Shown here piece by piece: positions 1-10,744 of a DNA stretch of 64,000 nt. The stretch comes from Aeromonas veronii bv. veronii (lineage in GTDB: Bacteria > Pseudomonadota > Gammaproteobacteria > Enterobacterales > Aeromonadaceae): positions 74,147-138,146 of the forward strand of contig NZ_CDDK01000006.1 in assembly GCF_000820225.1 (NCBI RefSeq), given 5' to 3'. Each line of letters starts with the position of its first letter. Within the stretch, counting starts at the first letter, position 1. The notes under the pieces are model-generated. The model made no database searches. It was not told the origin of the DNA and worked only from the letters and a program-made list of their open reading frames with translations. The translations under genes were made by a program, and so were the position numbers.

Positions 1-128
1 TGCTAACGACCGAAAATACACCAGAGCTACGGCTGCAAGGTGCAGAGGCTGGTGCGAAGGTGTGGCTGACCAAACCGTTCGAACCGCAATCACTACTCGA
101 CAATTTGGCCAAGGTTATTCAGCCATAA
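1..128 (+). CDS. CheY-like response regulator, C-terminal fragment (cut by window edge)
   Basis: Only the last 41 codons are present, ending in TAA at 126-128. The visible peptide contains the receiver-domain signature VWLTKPFE, whose Lys contacts the phosphoryl group in CheY-type domains, followed by a typical terminal helix (SLLDNLAKVIQP). The gene stops 11 bases before the STAS gene and belongs to the same chemotaxis operon, so it is probably the single-domain CheY partner of the downstream CheA. Whether other domains lie upstream cannot be seen. Confidence 0.8.
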   Translation, partial: LTTENTPELRLQGAEAGAKVWLTKPFEPQSLLDNLAKVIQP

Positions 129-139
129 GGGAGGTTGTG

Positions 140-457
140 ATGGGTATCACTATCGACAGCAGCGGAGTTAAGACATGCGCCGTGATTGAGGGGGAGCTCA
201 GTATCATGACTGTCGCACAGGAGCAAGACAGCCTCTTGGGTTTGCTCAACTACCCCTCAGTTGTCGTATCACTTGATGCCATCACTCTGCTGGATGGATG
301 TGGCGCACAACTGCTGAGCTTGCTGCAACAAGAAGCCACTTCACTGGGTAAGTCTATGACGTATGTCCTTGACCCGGACAGCCTAGCAGCAGAGACATTT
401 CGAGCGATGGGGCTCTGGGCCCACCTGACCATCGAGGGCTGCCATGGACATCAATAA
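140..457 (+). CDS. STAS-domain protein of chemotaxis operon
   Basis: A 105-aa single STAS domain (anti-sigma-antagonist fold). I start at ATG 140, preceded by a strong AGGGAGG; the frame extends further upstream, but that part overlaps the CheY end. The conserved loop that normally reads D-S/T-x-G, with the phosphorylatable residue, is D52-G-C-G55 here, so phosphorylation at the usual site looks impossible. STAS proteins of this size occur beside cheA in several gammaproteobacterial chemotaxis clusters, and their exact role is unclear. The 3' end overlaps cheA by 14 bases, which suggests coupled translation. Confidence 0.8.
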   Translation: MGITIDSSGVKTCAVIEGELSIMTVAQEQDSLLGLLNYPSVVVSLDAITLLDGCGAQLLSLLQQEATSLGKSMTYVLDPDSLAAETFRAMGLWAHLTIEGCHGHQ

Positions 458-2609
458 AGCGAGGATGCTTTTCTTTGAAGAGGCCTACGAGCAGTGTGAC
501 AACCTTGAACAAGCGTTGCTAGATAGGATCCGCCACCCCTTGGGAGCAGACACCTATAATCAGATGTTTCGAACTGCGCACACTATTAAAGGCTCTGCCA
601 GCATGCTCGGTCTTGAATTGCTGGTTCGTTTTACCCATAGCATGGAGAATATCCTGGCACGCTTGCGCAGTGGTGATCTAGACCTTGATGAACCACTCAC
701 ACAACTCTTGCTTCACTGCAACGACCAACTGCGTGATTTATTGCAAAGCGCCGAGCACAATCCAGAACTGAAACAGGTCGAGACTCAGCAAATATTGGCG
801 TTGATGTCTCAAATGCAAGGCTTTCAGAGCTTGCCGTCAATGACCATGGCGGACAGGTCGGTTATGCCAGAAAAAGAACCTGCTGTTCCCATCGTATCTG
901 AGCATTGGCATCTGTCGGTTCGCTTTTATTCCGGTTTGTTTCGCGATGGTTTTGACGTACTGGCATTGCTTAAATATCTGGGGAAGCAGGGCACAATCCA
1001 TTACATCATGCCTGTGTGGCATCCCTTGCCTCCTTTGCAATTACTTGATGGCACTGATTGCTTCCTAGGTTACGAGATAGTCATTGAAAGTGCTTGTGGC
1101 GTGGAGAAACTTCGTAGCGCCTTCGACTTCGTTGCATCGCAAAGCGTCATCACCCTACTGCCTGTACACGGTGATCTTGCCCTCTACCGGGCAGCCGCCC
1201 CGGCGCTGTGTGCATGGCAAGATGAAGACGTCAGTGCACAGTATGCAAGGTGGGAGCGGGCGGGCTCACTCACATCGGCAGACATTCAGGTATTGCTTCA
1301 GCCTGCACCTCTGACAGCTCCATCTACAACGACTCAACTCGTAACCGACACACCAGAACCGGTAAGCTCTTCGCGCAAAAACCTCATTCGTAGTGACAGT
1401 CATTACATTCGCATTGATGCAGCCAAATTGGACCAGTTGATCAATCGAGTTGGAGAGCTGGTCATTGCCGCTTCAGCGACCACGTTACAAGCCCATCAAG
1501 CGGGTAATGTTGAGATGATTGAATCCGTGGCGGTGGTTAATGGGCTGGTCGAGGGCATTCGGGATGACGCATTGACACTGCGGATGGTGCCAATCCATGA
1601 AATCTTCAATCGCTTCCCACGCGTAGTGCATGAACTGTCCCTGCAAACAGGGAAGTCGGTCACCCTCAATATTCAAAATGCGGACACCGATATCGATAAG
1701 TCCATGGTGGAAAAGCTCACTGACCCATTACTGCATCTGGTACGCAATGCTATAGACCATGGTATTGAACCGCCCGCGGTGCGCCGGGAAAAAGGAAAAC
1801 CCGAGCAGGGGAATATCACACTCAATGCCTATCATGATGCTGGCGCAGTGGTGGTTGAGGTAAATGATGATGGCGATGGCATATCTCGCGAGAAAGTATT
1901 GGCCAAGGCGCTGCAAGCCGGGTTGGTGAGCGATACCAAAGCAATGAGTGATAACGATGTTTATCAGTTGCTCTTTGCGCCAGGCTTTTCAACCAACAGC
2001 GAAGTGAACGAGTTGTCAGGTCGTGGTGTGGGCCTCGATGTCGTTCGCCGAAACCTGGATGCCTTACGTGGTGATGTCACGGTTGAAAGCAAACAGGGGG
2101 TCGGTACTACGTTTCGTCTTCGTTTACCTTTGACTCTTGCCATCATTGACGGGTTTCGGGTGCAAGTGGCTGACACCGCGTTCGTCATTCCATTGGAAAT
2201 GATGACTGAGTGCCTGGAACTTCCTGATAGCGAAGAAGATCTGACCGTACAGCAACTGCATTTACGAGGAGAGTGGCTGCCTTACGTGCATCTGCGAGCC
2301 CTGTTTGGCCTCCCTCCCGCGCAAAGTAATGAGTTTGTAGTGGTGGTTCATCACGGCGATCGCAGAGCTGGTCTGGTAGTTGACCACTTAATTGGTGAAT
2401 TACAAACCGTGATTAAGCCGCTTGGGGAGTTGTTTCGCCCCTTGCGGGGCATCAGCGGCTCCACCATTTTGGGCAATGGCCATCCGGCTTTGATTTTGGA
2501 TATACCCCAACTGTTGGCGCAAGTCACGCAGTGGGAGCAACAGCGGATACTGCACACCCTCAATGAGGGGCATTTCTCCGCACCCTGTCGTCACGCTGAA
2601 GGAATATAA
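444..2609 (+). CDS. cheA: Chemotaxis histidine kinase CheA
   Basis: A 721-aa CheA that phosphorylates CheY and CheB in response to receptor arrays. The N-terminal Hpt domain has the phosphoacceptor His46 in [13 protein letters not shown] variable region (about 110-320, where P2 would lie) follows, then the dimerisation segment ([19 protein letters not shown]). The ATPase domain shows an N box ([12 protein letters not shown]), G1 (DDGDGI), a G2-like [10 protein letters not shown] and [17 protein letters not shown] CheW-like domain closes the protein. The gene sits between the STAS gene and an MCP gene, two bases upstream of the latter. Its sequence and codon use are noticeably less GC-rich than the core at the right of the window. 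It is a second-system CheA rather than part of a flagellar fliA-che operon, since no flagellar genes flank it here. Confidence 0.96.
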   Translation: MDINKARMLFFEEAYEQCDNLEQALLDRIRHPLGADTYNQMFRTAHTIKGSASMLGLELLVRFTHSMENILARLRSGDLDLDEPLTQLLLHCNDQLRDLLQSAEHNPELKQVETQQILALMSQMQGFQSLPSMTMADRSVMPEKEPAVPIVSEHWHLSVRFYSGLFRDGFDVLALLKYLGKQGTIHYIMPVWHPLPPLQLLDGTDCFLGYEIVIESACGVEKLRSAFDFVASQSVITLLPVHGDLALYRAAAPALCAWQDEDVSAQYARWERAGSLTSADIQVLLQPAPLTAPSTTTQLVTDTPEPVSSSRKNLIRSDSHYIRIDAAKLDQLINRVGELVIAASATTLQAHQAGNVEMIESVAVVNGLVEGIRDDALTLRMVPIHEIFNRFPRVVHELSLQTGKSVTLNIQNADTDIDKSMVEKLTDPLLHLVRNAIDHGIEPPAVRREKGKPEQGNITLNAYHDAGAVVVEVNDDGDGISREKVLAKALQAGLVSDTKAMSDNDVYQLLFAPGFSTNSEVNELSGRGVGLDVVRRNLDALRGDVTVESKQGVGTTFRLRLPLTLAIIDGFRVQVADTAFVIPLEMMTECLELPDSEEDLTVQQLHLRGEWLPYVHLRALFGLPPAQSNEFVVVVHHGDRRAGLVVDHLIGELQTVIKPLGELFRPLRGISGSTILGNGHPALILDIPQLLAQVTQWEQQRILHTLNEGHFSAPCRHAEGI

Positions 2610-2611
2610 CC

Positions 2612-4285
2612 ATGGACTGGTTTCATCGCCTACAAGTCAGAACCAAACTGGCTGTGTCATTCGCTACCTTATTGTTGTTGCTGATAACACTAGCGGTCAC
2701 CAGCTATGTGTCGATAAAAACGATGGCGGAGTTGGTAGAGAGCATGCACGCCAATCAACTGGTGCCAGTTCGAGATCTGGCTAACGCCAACATGCAAGCG
2801 ATTTACCATAATCGTGCCCTCTATCGTTATATCGGTGAAATGGACCTTCAGGTTCGCCAGCAAACTGTCGACAACATGGCCACCTATGAAAACAAGATGA
2901 ACGAGTTGCTAGATCGCTATCGTAATACCTATCTCACGCCCCCAGAAAAGGAAGCGCTCGCTCGTTTTGATAAATCATGGCCGGATTACAAACGCTACGC
3001 CGATGAGATTGTGAGTATTGCCCGCTCTGATAACGGGGATGATGTGAACAACAAACGCGCCATGGCTTTGATGAGCGAAAAAGGCAGGCCTGCATTCAAT
3101 ATCTCTGATGATATTTTAACTGAACTCGTCAATCTTAATGACAAACTGGCGGCCGGAGCACTACAAGACAGTCGCGATGTATACAGCAGTAATATCCGCA
3201 GCATGTTGATGATTGCCATCTCTGCATTTGTTATTTGCGGCATCCTGGCAATGGTTGTAACCCGCAGTATTTTACGCCAGCTAGGTGCCGATCCTTCTTA
3301 TACCGTACAGGTGGTTGAACGCGTTGCAGATGGTGATTTGGCGACAGTCATCACCTTGCGCAATGGTGATCAGGGGAGTTTGCTTAGTACGGTTAATGAC
3401 ATGTCGCAGCGCTTGTCTGAAACGTTAAGCGAGGTGAGTGCGATTGCCGATGCGATTGGCTCTGCGTCTGAACAGGTGGCTGCTACAGCGAATTCCTTAT
3501 CACAAACCTCGTCGGAGCTGGCTTCGAGCGTTGAGCAGACCAGCGCATCTGTCGAAGAGATGGCGGCCACAGTAAGTCAGAATGCTGACAATGCCAAAGT
3601 CACCGAAGGGATCGCAGTCAAATCAGCTGAGAATGCCACCGCCAGTGGGCGTGCCGTTGGTGATATGGTGCACGCCATGAAAGAGATTGCCTCGCGCATC
3701 ACTGTTATCAATGATATCGCCAACAAGACAGATTTACTGGCCATCAATGCGGCCATTGAGGCCGCAAGAGCGGGAGAGCATGGCAAAGGGTTCGCAACGG
3801 TGGCCGCGGAAGTCCGCAAGCTGGCTGAGCGTTCGCAAACCGCAGCCAAGGAGATAGGTGAGCTTGCCAGCCGCTCGGTGGGGGTCGCTGAGCAGGCAGG
3901 TACGTTACTGCGGGAGATGTTACCGGGCATAGACCAGACCGCCACCCTGGTTCAGGAAATTGCAGCTGCATCGCGTGAGCAACGCGCCAGTATTGGCCAA
4001 ATCAACGTTGCGGTCATGCAAATCAGCGAAGGGATGCAATCCTCTGCGGCCTCAGCTGAAGAGCTGAGCTCAACATCAGAAGAACTCAGTTCAACGGCGT
4101 TGCAGCTACAAGAGCTGATGCGTCAATTTATGCTCCGCGACTCAGCCAAAGCCAATGCGACCCGTCAATTGAGCAGAACAGTGTTGCACCATCCAACGGC
4201 ACCCACTAAGAAAGTACCACTTGGTGCTCTCCATGCACATGATGCATTACAGGAGGGGGAAGATGGCAAATTCACCAACTACTGA
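2612..4285 (+). CDS. Methyl-accepting chemotaxis protein
   Basis: A 557-aa transmembrane chemoreceptor with TM1 at about 12-34, a periplasmic sensor of about 160 residues that looks like a four-helix bundle, TM2 at about 197-218, a HAMP domain (about 219-270) and a cytoplasmic signalling hairpin. The hairpin tip is the canonical [19 protein letters not shown] type with [14 protein letters not shown] (about 371-384) and [22 protein letters not shown] sequence after it. The C-terminus (DGKFTNY) lacks the NWETF-type pentapeptide that recruits CheR in E. coli. Ribosome-binding site AAGGA is upstream. It starts two bases after cheA and overlaps cheW by 23 bases, so it is the dedicated receptor of this cluster. 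The ligand is unknown. Confidence 0.95.
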   Translation: MDWFHRLQVRTKLAVSFATLLLLLITLAVTSYVSIKTMAELVESMHANQLVPVRDLANANMQAIYHNRALYRYIGEMDLQVRQQTVDNMATYENKMNELLDRYRNTYLTPPEKEALARFDKSWPDYKRYADEIVSIARSDNGDDVNNKRAMALMSEKGRPAFNISDDILTELVNLNDKLAAGALQDSRDVYSSNIRSMLMIAISAFVICGILAMVVTRSILRQLGADPSYTVQVVERVADGDLATVITLRNGDQGSLLSTVNDMSQRLSETLSEVSAIADAIGSASEQVAATANSLSQTSSELASSVEQTSASVEEMAATVSQNADNAKVTEGIAVKSAENATASGRAVGDMVHAMKEIASRITVINDIANKTDLLAINAAIEAARAGEHGKGFATVAAEVRKLAERSQTAAKEIGELASRSVGVAEQAGTLLREMLPGIDQTATLVQEIAAASREQRASIGQINVAVMQISEGMQSSAASAEELSSTSEELSSTALQLQELMRQFMLRDSAKANATRQLSRTVLHHPTAPTKKVPLGALHAHDALQEGEDGKFTNY

Positions 4286-4799
4286 GCTTGTGCAAAGCGA
4301 GGTATTTCACTGTGTCACTTTCATGCTGGGTGGTGAGCGCTATGGTATTGATATCACTTACATGCGAGAGATCATTGAGTATGAAGGGATAACGACAGTG
4401 CCGATGATGCCCTCGTTTGTGCGTGGGATCATCAATCTGCGTGGGGCGGTTGTCCCGGTAATTGATTTACAAGTGCGCTTTGGCCAAGGCATGACGACTC
4501 TGCAATCCACCACAGGCATTGCTATTTTGGCATTACCCACATCGCTCGATTTCTACCAGGATGTGGGCATCTTGCTTGACTCGGTGTGTGATGTGTTGGA
4601 ATTGCGGCGCGATGCTATTGAGCCACCTCCCCATTTTGGCGTGGCACTGCGAGGCGACTTTATTGCAGGCATTGTGACCGTTAATGATGAGTTTGTGGTA
4701 CTGCTCGATGTGACGCGGGTCTTGTCACTGTCCGAGCTCAGCGCCCTAGTGGAGAGTAAGGTGAGCAGTCACCACCTTGAGATCAAGGGCACAGAATGA
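4263..4799 (+). CDS. cheW: Chemotaxis coupling protein CheW
   Basis: A 178-aa CheW domain that links receptor and CheA. I start at ATG 4263 ([11 protein letters not shown]), which has an AGGAGGGGG ribosome-binding site just upstream; the longer frame from 4221 lies inside the MCP gene. Recognisable features are the first-strand sequence [15 protein letters not shown], the [34 protein letters not shown] block and a terminal [11 protein letters not shown]. It overlaps the MCP gene by 23 bases and cheR by 4 (ATGA), indicating translational coupling. It is slightly longer than E. coli CheW (about 167 aa). Confidence 0.95.
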   Translation: MANSPTTELVQSEVFHCVTFMLGGERYGIDITYMREIIEYEGITTVPMMPSFVRGIINLRGAVVPVIDLQVRFGQGMTTLQSTTGIAILALPTSLDFYQDVGILLDSVCDVLELRRDAIEPPPHFGVALRGDFIAGIVTVNDEFVVLLDVTRVLSLSELSALVESKVSSHHLEIKGTE

Positions 4800-5659
4800 A
4801 TGACGGAAAACAGACCTACAGCGAACAAGTGCCCCAACTGAGCATGCAGGAGTTTGCGCTATTCAAATCGTTTCTGCTCACACAAGCGGGGATTGATTTA
4901 GCTGACAGCAAGCGAGCGTTGGTTCAGTCCCGTCTGGCCAAGCGCTTGCGTCAGCTGAATATGGGTAGCTTTCACGCCTATTGGCAACGGTTATCTCGCC
5001 CTGGCGAAGAACAGGAACGGCAATGTGCAATAAACTTGCTATCTACCAATGAGACCTACTTCTTTAGGGAAGAGGCGCATTTTGAGTGGCTACACAGCTA
5101 CATTCAAGTGCAAGACACGCCCCCCAAGGTGTGGTCCGCAGCATGCTCCAGCGGTGAGGAGCCATACACGATTGCTATGATATTTGCTGAGCAATTTGGC
5201 TTGGGCTCTCCTTGGCGGGTATGGGGCACGGATATCAATACCAATGTCATTGCTCATGCTCGCAAAGGGATTTATTCGCTGGAGCGAGTGCAGCGCGTCC
5301 CCCCCCACCTCTGGTTGCGCTACCTCCAGCGCGGGCATGAGGAGTTTCACGGGTGTGTGCGTGTTCATCCTGCGTTGACAAAGCATGTGGCGCTTTCACA
5401 GTTGAATTTATTAGATGTCGCTCAGTTTGGGGAGAGGGCACTGGATGTTATTTTTTTACGCAACGTACTCATTTATTTCAATGCGGCGACCAAGCACCAA
5501 GTATTAAGTCAAGTATGTCAGCGCCTCAAGCCCGGTGGATATTTACTGGTAGGGCACTCAGAAATGATCCGCGATGCAGAACTCCCCTTAGTACAGGAAG
5601 CACCTTCACGCTATCGGCGGATTGAACGTGATCAGATAAAGCCCAAGGAGGTTATATGA
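4796..5659 (+). CDS. cheR: Chemoreceptor glutamate methyltransferase CheR
   Basis: A 287-aa SAM-dependent methyltransferase that methylates receptor glutamates. The N-terminal helical CheR domain ([20 protein letters not shown]) is followed by the catalytic fold with NETYFFRE, the SAM-binding [21 protein letters not shown] and FLRNVLIYF motifs, all typical of the family. The start overlaps the cheW stop by four bases and the stop overlaps the cheB start by four (ATGA both times). Because the adjacent MCP lacks the C-terminal pentapeptide tether, this CheR probably acts without it. Confidence 0.95.
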   Translation: MNDGKQTYSEQVPQLSMQEFALFKSFLLTQAGIDLADSKRALVQSRLAKRLRQLNMGSFHAYWQRLSRPGEEQERQCAINLLSTNETYFFREEAHFEWLHSYIQVQDTPPKVWSAACSSGEEPYTIAMIFAEQFGLGSPWRVWGTDINTNVIAHARKGIYSLERVQRVPPHLWLRYLQRGHEEFHGCVRVHPALTKHVALSQLNLLDVAQFGERALDVIFLRNVLIYFNAATKHQVLSQVCQRLKPGGYLLVGHSEMIRDAELPLVQEAPSRYRRIERDQIKPKEVI

Positions 5660-6732
5660 CGATCAAGGTGATGGTGATTGATGATTCTGCATTGGTGCGC
5701 GAGATGCTGACTCAGGGCCTTGCCAAGGCCCCTGACATAGAGGTTATTGCTACCGCACTTGACCCACTGTACGCCATCTCGCAGATGAAGTTGCGCTGGC
5801 CCGATGTCATCATTCTCGATATTGAGATGCCCCGTATGGATGGTTTGACATTCTTGCGAAAAATAATGAGTGAGCGCCCAACACCTGTGATTATCTGCTC
5901 ATCTTTAGCGACCAATGGGGCAGCCGTCACCCTTGAGGCGCTTTCGTTGGGGGCGGTATCCATCATCACCAAGCCGACGCTTAATGTGAAAGATTTCCTC
6001 AGTGCCTCGACACAAGACCTCATTCAAGAAATCCGGGCTGCCGCACAGGCTAAGCTTGCCAATATCCTTCCCTCTTCTACCAATACTGCAACCAATCTTG
6101 GCGAGCGCGCTTTGCACAGTGCGGATGTGATGATATCGGCCCCCACCTCTCGTTCAACCTATCAGACAACCGATAGGGTGATTGCGCTGGGCACCTCAAC
6201 TGGAGGCACCCAAGCATTAGAGTTTTTGTTGACCCGTTTACCAGCGACCTTGCCAGGGATTGCCATCGTTCAACATATGCCTGAAATGTTTACTGCCGCC
6301 TTTGCTCAAAGGCTAAACGGCGTTTCTCGGCTAGACGTCAAAGAAGCGAAGACTGGGGACAGGCTTGTTCGGGGTTCTGCATTGATTGCTCCGGGTGGCA
6401 AGCATCTGCTGGTACAACGCAGTGGTGCACAATACTACGCTGAAGTGAAAGACGGGCCTTTGGTATCACGCCATAAACCCTCAGTAGATGTGTTGTTTCG
6501 CTCGGTAGCGGTAAATGCGGGGCGCAATGCCATCGGCGTGATTATGACCGGTATGGGTGATGATGGGGCTAGAGGCATGCGAGAGTTGCACGATACTGGA
6601 GCTAGAACAGTCGCTCAGGATGAAGCGAGCAGCGTAGTCTTTGGGATGCCCAAAGAGGCGATTGCTCATGGTGGTGTTGATGAAGTGATGTCGTTACAGC
6701 ATATCAGCCAATACCTGGCTGCGCTGGCATAG
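5656..6732 (+). CDS. cheB: Chemotaxis protein-glutamate methylesterase CheB
   Basis: A 358-aa protein with an N-terminal receiver (acidic pair D9-D10, phosphoacceptor D55 in [11 protein letters not shown], Lys in ITKP) and a C-terminal methylesterase. The catalytic triad is visible: Ser181 in LGTSTGG, His207 in VQHMPEMF, and an Asp in [12 protein letters not shown] (302/303). It removes methyl groups from receptors and is activated by CheA phosphorylation. No cheD or cheZ gene is present next to it, so phosphatase and deamidase functions must come from elsewhere or from CheB itself. Confidence 0.96.
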   Translation: MTIKVMVIDDSALVREMLTQGLAKAPDIEVIATALDPLYAISQMKLRWPDVIILDIEMPRMDGLTFLRKIMSERPTPVIICSSLATNGAAVTLEALSLGAVSIITKPTLNVKDFLSASTQDLIQEIRAAAQAKLANILPSSTNTATNLGERALHSADVMISAPTSRSTYQTTDRVIALGTSTGGTQALEFLLTRLPATLPGIAIVQHMPEMFTAAFAQRLNGVSRLDVKEAKTGDRLVRGSALIAPGGKHLLVQRSGAQYYAEVKDGPLVSRHKPSVDVLFRSVAVNAGRNAIGVIMTGMGDDGARGMRELHDTGARTVAQDEASSVVFGMPKEAIAHGGVDEVMSLQHISQYLAALA

Positions 6733-6743
6733 AGGGTTACACC

Positions 6744-7961
6744 ATGTCACTGGACAAATGGAAGGGACGATCGGCGTTGGTGGTTGATGACTCGCGTTTA
6801 CAGCGATATGAAGTCACCTGCCTGCTCCAGGAGCTGGGGTTTGAGTTGGTGTACGGTGCAGAAGACGGTCGTGATGCTCTGGCGCAGTTGCAACAGCTCA
6901 ACCAGATAGATTTGGTGCTCACAGATCTGAACATGCCTGGGATGGATGGTGTTGAACTCATCGCTCAGCTGGAAAAAATAGTGACCAGTCCGTTGTTTGT
7001 TGCGGTCATGAGTGCGGCAGACCGGGATGTCCTAGACGTGATCCACATGATCGCTGATGCCAGCCCATTGGAGGTGATTGCTATATTAGAAAAGCCAGTT
7101 ACCAAAGATGCATTGTCAGCGATGTTATTACAATCTAATCCTGACATGCACAAACACCAACGAGCCAAGCACACCCTGGAGCTCAGTGAGGGGGACGTCA
7201 GACTGGCCTTAGCAAAAGGGGAATTGGTGCCATTTCTTCAGCCTAAAGTGATCATGAGGGATGGCCACTTGTTTGGATTTGAAGCGTTGGTGCGCTGGCT
7301 ACATCCCGAGCATGGCACCTTACCTCCTGTGAGTTTCGTGCATCACCTTGAGCAAGGGGAATTGGCATTACAATTTTTCTACGATTTTTTGAAAGCAAGT
7401 TGTGATGCCTTGTGCCGCCTTGATGCATTAGCCCCCTCGCTAACATGTTCTATTAATATGCCTGTTGCCTTGTTATTGTCAGATAAACTGGTCGATAACA
7501 TGGTTGAGATCGTAGAGAATACGGGGCTTGTTTGTAACAAAATAATTATTGAAGTGACTGAAACCACTTTCATGTCAAATCTATCCGCCTCTCTAGGTAC
7601 GCTAGCTCGCCTTAGATTACGGGGCTTTGGTATAGCAATGGATGACTATGGCACAGGCTATTCATCTATGCAGCAATTATCACGCTGCCCATTTACAGAG
7701 ATAAAGATTGATAAGGAGTTTGTGCGAGATGCCTATTTGAGCCAAAAAAAATTGGCCATCCTCACATCCGCAATAGCAATGAGCCAAAAATTAGGTCTAA
7801 AAACAGTGGCAGAAGGTGTGGAGAGTGAGCAAGACTGGGTTCAGTTAACTCAACTAGGGTGTGAAATTGCCCAAGGATATTATATCAGCAAACCAATTCC
7901 TATTGACCAAATACCAGCTTGGTATGCCAAATGGTGTGATAGTGAACTGCTGAATAACTAA
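6744..7961 (+). CDS. Response regulator with EAL c-di-GMP phosphodiesterase domain
   Basis: A 405-aa protein with an N-terminal receiver (D16-D17 pair, phosphoacceptor D61 in LVLTDLNMPGMDG, Lys in EKPVTK) and a C-terminal EAL domain. The EAL motif (FEALVRWLHPEHG), SINMP, EVTETTF, DDYGTGYSS, KIDKEFV and AEGVESEQ are all present, so it should be an active c-di-GMP hydrolase. It follows cheB by 11 bases, so it is probably co-transcribed and phosphorylated by the local CheA, linking chemotaxis to c-di-GMP turnover. The architecture resembles VieA/RocR-like regulators but without an output HTH. Confidence 0.92.
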   Translation: MSLDKWKGRSALVVDDSRLQRYEVTCLLQELGFELVYGAEDGRDALAQLQQLNQIDLVLTDLNMPGMDGVELIAQLEKIVTSPLFVAVMSAADRDVLDVIHMIADASPLEVIAILEKPVTKDALSAMLLQSNPDMHKHQRAKHTLELSEGDVRLALAKGELVPFLQPKVIMRDGHLFGFEALVRWLHPEHGTLPPVSFVHHLEQGELALQFFYDFLKASCDALCRLDALAPSLTCSINMPVALLLSDKLVDNMVEIVENTGLVCNKIIIEVTETTFMSNLSASLGTLARLRLRGFGIAMDDYGTGYSSMQQLSRCPFTEIKIDKEFVRDAYLSQKKLAILTSAIAMSQKLGLKTVAEGVESEQDWVQLTQLGCEIAQGYYISKPIPIDQIPAWYAKWCDSELLNN

Positions 7962-8164
7962 TACCCATTTACGATATTTAATATATCATTGTACGGTGAG
8001 ATGAGGTTGACAAGAGTGAGAGAGCAGGTGTGATAATTAAGTAGAGTTAGTAACTAGTGGCGCGAGTGACCATGGAATATTGATGAGTAACTACTAGGTG
8101 TAACACTGTAATTTTCATTTAATAGTCAGTGGAGGCCGAGCAATACTGGGCCAAGGAGAAAAGA

Positions 8165-8518
8165 ATGTCACTACCCGATTTCGATTCATTAAAAGCGATG
8201 GCTGAACGCAATGAGGGTGAACTTGAGGCACTCCTTAAATCAGAGGTTGATATTATTTTGCAAGGGCTTCCACCAGAGCAAAGACGTAGGTTATTAGGCT
8301 TGCAATTTCAAATAAATTGTCAAAAAGATCTCTCCCATAACCCGATGGATTGCTGTATACGATTGAGTAATATGCTATATCTACATTATCGACAATTCAG
8401 ATGGATTTTAGAAGAATTTAAGGAGACTGGAACAGTCCCAACTTGCCTTGATGCCAATCCCAAAAAAGGGAGTATCGTGCAGTTGCATTCCTCATTAGAT
8501 AACGATATCAAAAACTAG
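8165..8518 (+). CDS. Small DUF3135-like protein
   Basis: A 117-aa protein. I start at ATG 8165 (MSLPDFDSLK), which has AAGGAGAAAA upstream. The LPDFDSLKAMAERN start, the RRRLLGLQFQINCQKDLSHNPMDCCIRLSNML core and the overall size match the DUF3135 family of Vibrionaceae and Aeromonadaceae as I remember it; function is unknown. No membrane segment or known motif is visible. It lies 203 bases after the EAL gene and is followed by a long decayed region, so it is probably its own unit. Confidence 0.65.
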   Translation: MSLPDFDSLKAMAERNEGELEALLKSEVDIILQGLPPEQRRRLLGLQFQINCQKDLSHNPMDCCIRLSNMLYLHYRQFRWILEEFKETGTVPTCLDANPKKGSIVQLHSSLDNDIKN

Positions 8519-8689
8519 CAGCCATTCTTTCGTATGAAAACGCATAAAGTAACCAAAATCATATTGACATCAGACTGAGTTTTTCGGTGGCGCGTCTCAG
8601 GATGGCAGTTTATTTATAGTGTTCACATACGTAACTATTTTTCATACCTAATAGTATATTTTTTTCAGAATTATTTTCACGCAAGTAAT

Positions 8690-9260
8690 GTCTTAGATTC
8701 ATACATTGCCGTATCTGCCAGTAAGTGACACCAGTATCTCGATATCTTCTTACTGTATACTAGCTCATCCTTTCGTCTCATCAGCACTACCTCATTTTTG
8801 GGGAGCCCTTTATCAATACCCATGCTCTTGTTAGGTATAATACAGGCAATCGTCCTTTTGTGTGCTATCAGCTGATGAGGGGCTACCATCGGCACTATAC
8901 ACATAAACACGTACTGGTGTTGGGCCGTACCGCGGTTTCTCGGCTCTGTGTTTTCTGACTTTCCACTTACCTTCACCCAAGCACCATCAGGTTAGTCGAG
9001 TAGATAACCTGGCGCTAATACGCACTTAGAAAGTGCAATTGCTACCATGCTGGCTGAAGACATAGTTGTATTCGTGCTCCAAAAAGTGGTGCCTTCATCA
9101 GTTCGAGCAGGGAGTCGAATCCCCCCTGAGTTGCTTGAACATCAGGAAAATACAGATGGTCTGATCTGTGCGCTTAAAGGGCGTGGTAGGGAATAAATCT
9201 ATATGTCCTCATTGGGATCTCTTCAAGTAACTTCGATTTGGGGAAGCACGCCCTAAATAA
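8690..9260 (-). pseudogene. IS5-family transposase fossil (several frameshifts)
   Basis: The 866-base gap between 8518 and 9385 contains no intact gene but does contain pieces of an IS5-family (IS903-like) transposase read on the minus strand in shifting frames. Near 9075-9140 it reads QATQGGFDSLLELMKAPL, like the N-terminal helix-rich part of these enzymes. Near 8960-9010 one frame gives YSTNLMVLG and the next LGEGKWKVRKH, matching the DSTGLKxxGEGEWKVRKHG catalytic block with the Asp changed to Tyr. Near 8690-8730 it gives LADTAMYESKTLLA, matching LAENAMYRFKTLTG around the catalytic Glu. Frameshifts and lost catalytic residues show it is dead. Ends and inverted repeats could not be located. 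Confidence 0.7.
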
Positions 9261-9384
9261 GTTACTATTTGGAACAGTTTTTATAGAAAATCCCCAGTAT
9301 CTACTATACTTAGATTTAGTCCTGAATAATAAATTTTAAAAATTACGGGCTCTGTAGTTACATGCAGTTAGCAGGAGCTTACTT

Positions 9385-10512
9385 ATGCAGTTAAATAAAT
9401 TAGTTAGTTCATTAGCTCTGTTTTTTTTCTCTTCAGCCCAAGCTTCTGTTGAGATTCGTCTTCAGGAATGGGGCTATTTACCTGATAGCTTTGAGGAAGA
9501 GTTTCATAGATATGCTCAGACAAGAGGGATCGATGCAAATGTTATAATAATTGAGCCACTTATAACCGATTTTGAAAGTATTTATAAAGCAATACGTACT
9601 AATGCAGCAGACGTTGTAATCCCAACAAGCTATTTTTATAAGGCTCACCATCAGCCATTATTTAAACTGCTATTGCCAATGGATTTCGAGAGATTAAGAA
9701 ACTACAGTGAGCTTAAAAGCTTCATGAAAAACACAGAGTATGACAAACAAGCTGGCCATAATTACTCTGTGCCGCTTCTTTATGGTATGTTTAGCCTTGC
9801 ATATGATAGTAAGAAAATTCAAGAGCCTGATAGTTGGAGTGTCTTACTCCAAGATAAATATAAAGACACCTTCACAGAGTTTTGTGATCAATTCGAACCT
9901 CTTTTATTATCTACTCTATTGTCTTATCATCGGTCACCAGCCTTATTTTCAAGTGGTGAAATACTTGAAGACAAACAACTTCTAACTGTATTAGAAGAAA
10001 AGTTGACCAAAAGACTTATAAACACTAGTGGCTTTTGGTTTAATCAGATGAATAGCTGTGCTGCCCTCCAGAAACAGCAGTTAGCTACAACGTGGGGTAT
10101 TGAATTAGTAAAGTGCAACAGAGAAAACAAACAAGATTGGAAGATTGCAAATGTTAAGGAGGGCGCTATATATGGTTTAGATGCAATATCAATTGTACGT
10201 ACAGTGTCTAAAGATCCACAAAAGCTCACTGCGGCATATGTGCTGGTTGACTTTTTATTGAGCTCTTCACTACAGAGGCATTTCACTACACCAACATTTC
10301 GTGGTAGTAACAAAAACTCAATGCCAGAACTTAGCGTCGAAGAAATGAACATTATCCCCCAAGGGAACTTCATTGATTTTGATGAGAGACTCCTTATCCC
10401 TGCTTTACCTGCAAATATTAAGAACAGATATAAGAGAATGGTTAATCAAGCTATACTTGCTAGTGGGAAATCTGACTTGTCAAATAAATGCACTTGGGAC
10501 TTAAACAATTAA
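9385..10512 (+). CDS. Periplasmic solute-binding protein, PotD/spermidine-type fold
   Basis: A 375-aa secreted protein. The N-terminus is a signal peptide (MQLNKLVSSLALFFFSSAQA, cleavage expected after AQA). The mature part begins VEIRLQEWGYLP and carries ADVVIPTSYFY, a YSVPLLYGMFSLAYDSKKI segment and a TAAYVLVDFLLSS helix, as in PotD-like extracellular solute-binding proteins. Ribosome-binding site AGGAG lies upstream of ATG 9385. No permease or ATPase gene is adjacent, so it may act as a ligand-presenting sensor component or an orphan receptor subunit. Codon use is AT-rich compared with the core. The substrate cannot be told from sequence alone. Confidence 0.7.
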   Translation: MQLNKLVSSLALFFFSSAQASVEIRLQEWGYLPDSFEEEFHRYAQTRGIDANVIIIEPLITDFESIYKAIRTNAADVVIPTSYFYKAHHQPLFKLLLPMDFERLRNYSELKSFMKNTEYDKQAGHNYSVPLLYGMFSLAYDSKKIQEPDSWSVLLQDKYKDTFTEFCDQFEPLLLSTLLSYHRSPALFSSGEILEDKQLLTVLEEKLTKRLINTSGFWFNQMNSCAALQKQQLATTWGIELVKCNRENKQDWKIANVKEGAIYGLDAISIVRTVSKDPQKLTAAYVLVDFLLSSSLQRHFTTPTFRGSNKNSMPELSVEEMNIIPQGNFIDFDERLLIPALPANIKNRYKRMVNQAILASGKSDLSNKCTWDLNN

Positions 10513-10744
10513 GCTATTCATCATCAATAAAAGTACGCTAGTTAATGAACATTTCATACTTAGTTCAATAAAGGTAGTGTGCAATGTCACCTTGTAAAAT
10601 TTTAAACAGTCTATTGGGGGGGCGAACTAATCAATATGCAAACAATTAAATTTCACAAGCAAAAGTATGGTTGATAATGAATTCTTGTTGTGATGAGTGG
10701 GGGAAGAAAATGCAAATCAGTCCATTAAACACTACTTATGGCCT

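Noticed and set aside
8677..8976. The 99-codon minus-strand open frame as a real gene
   Set aside because: Its C-terminal LADTAMYESKTLLA and the neighbouring frames match an IS5-family transposase; it is one frame of the fossil and not a gene.
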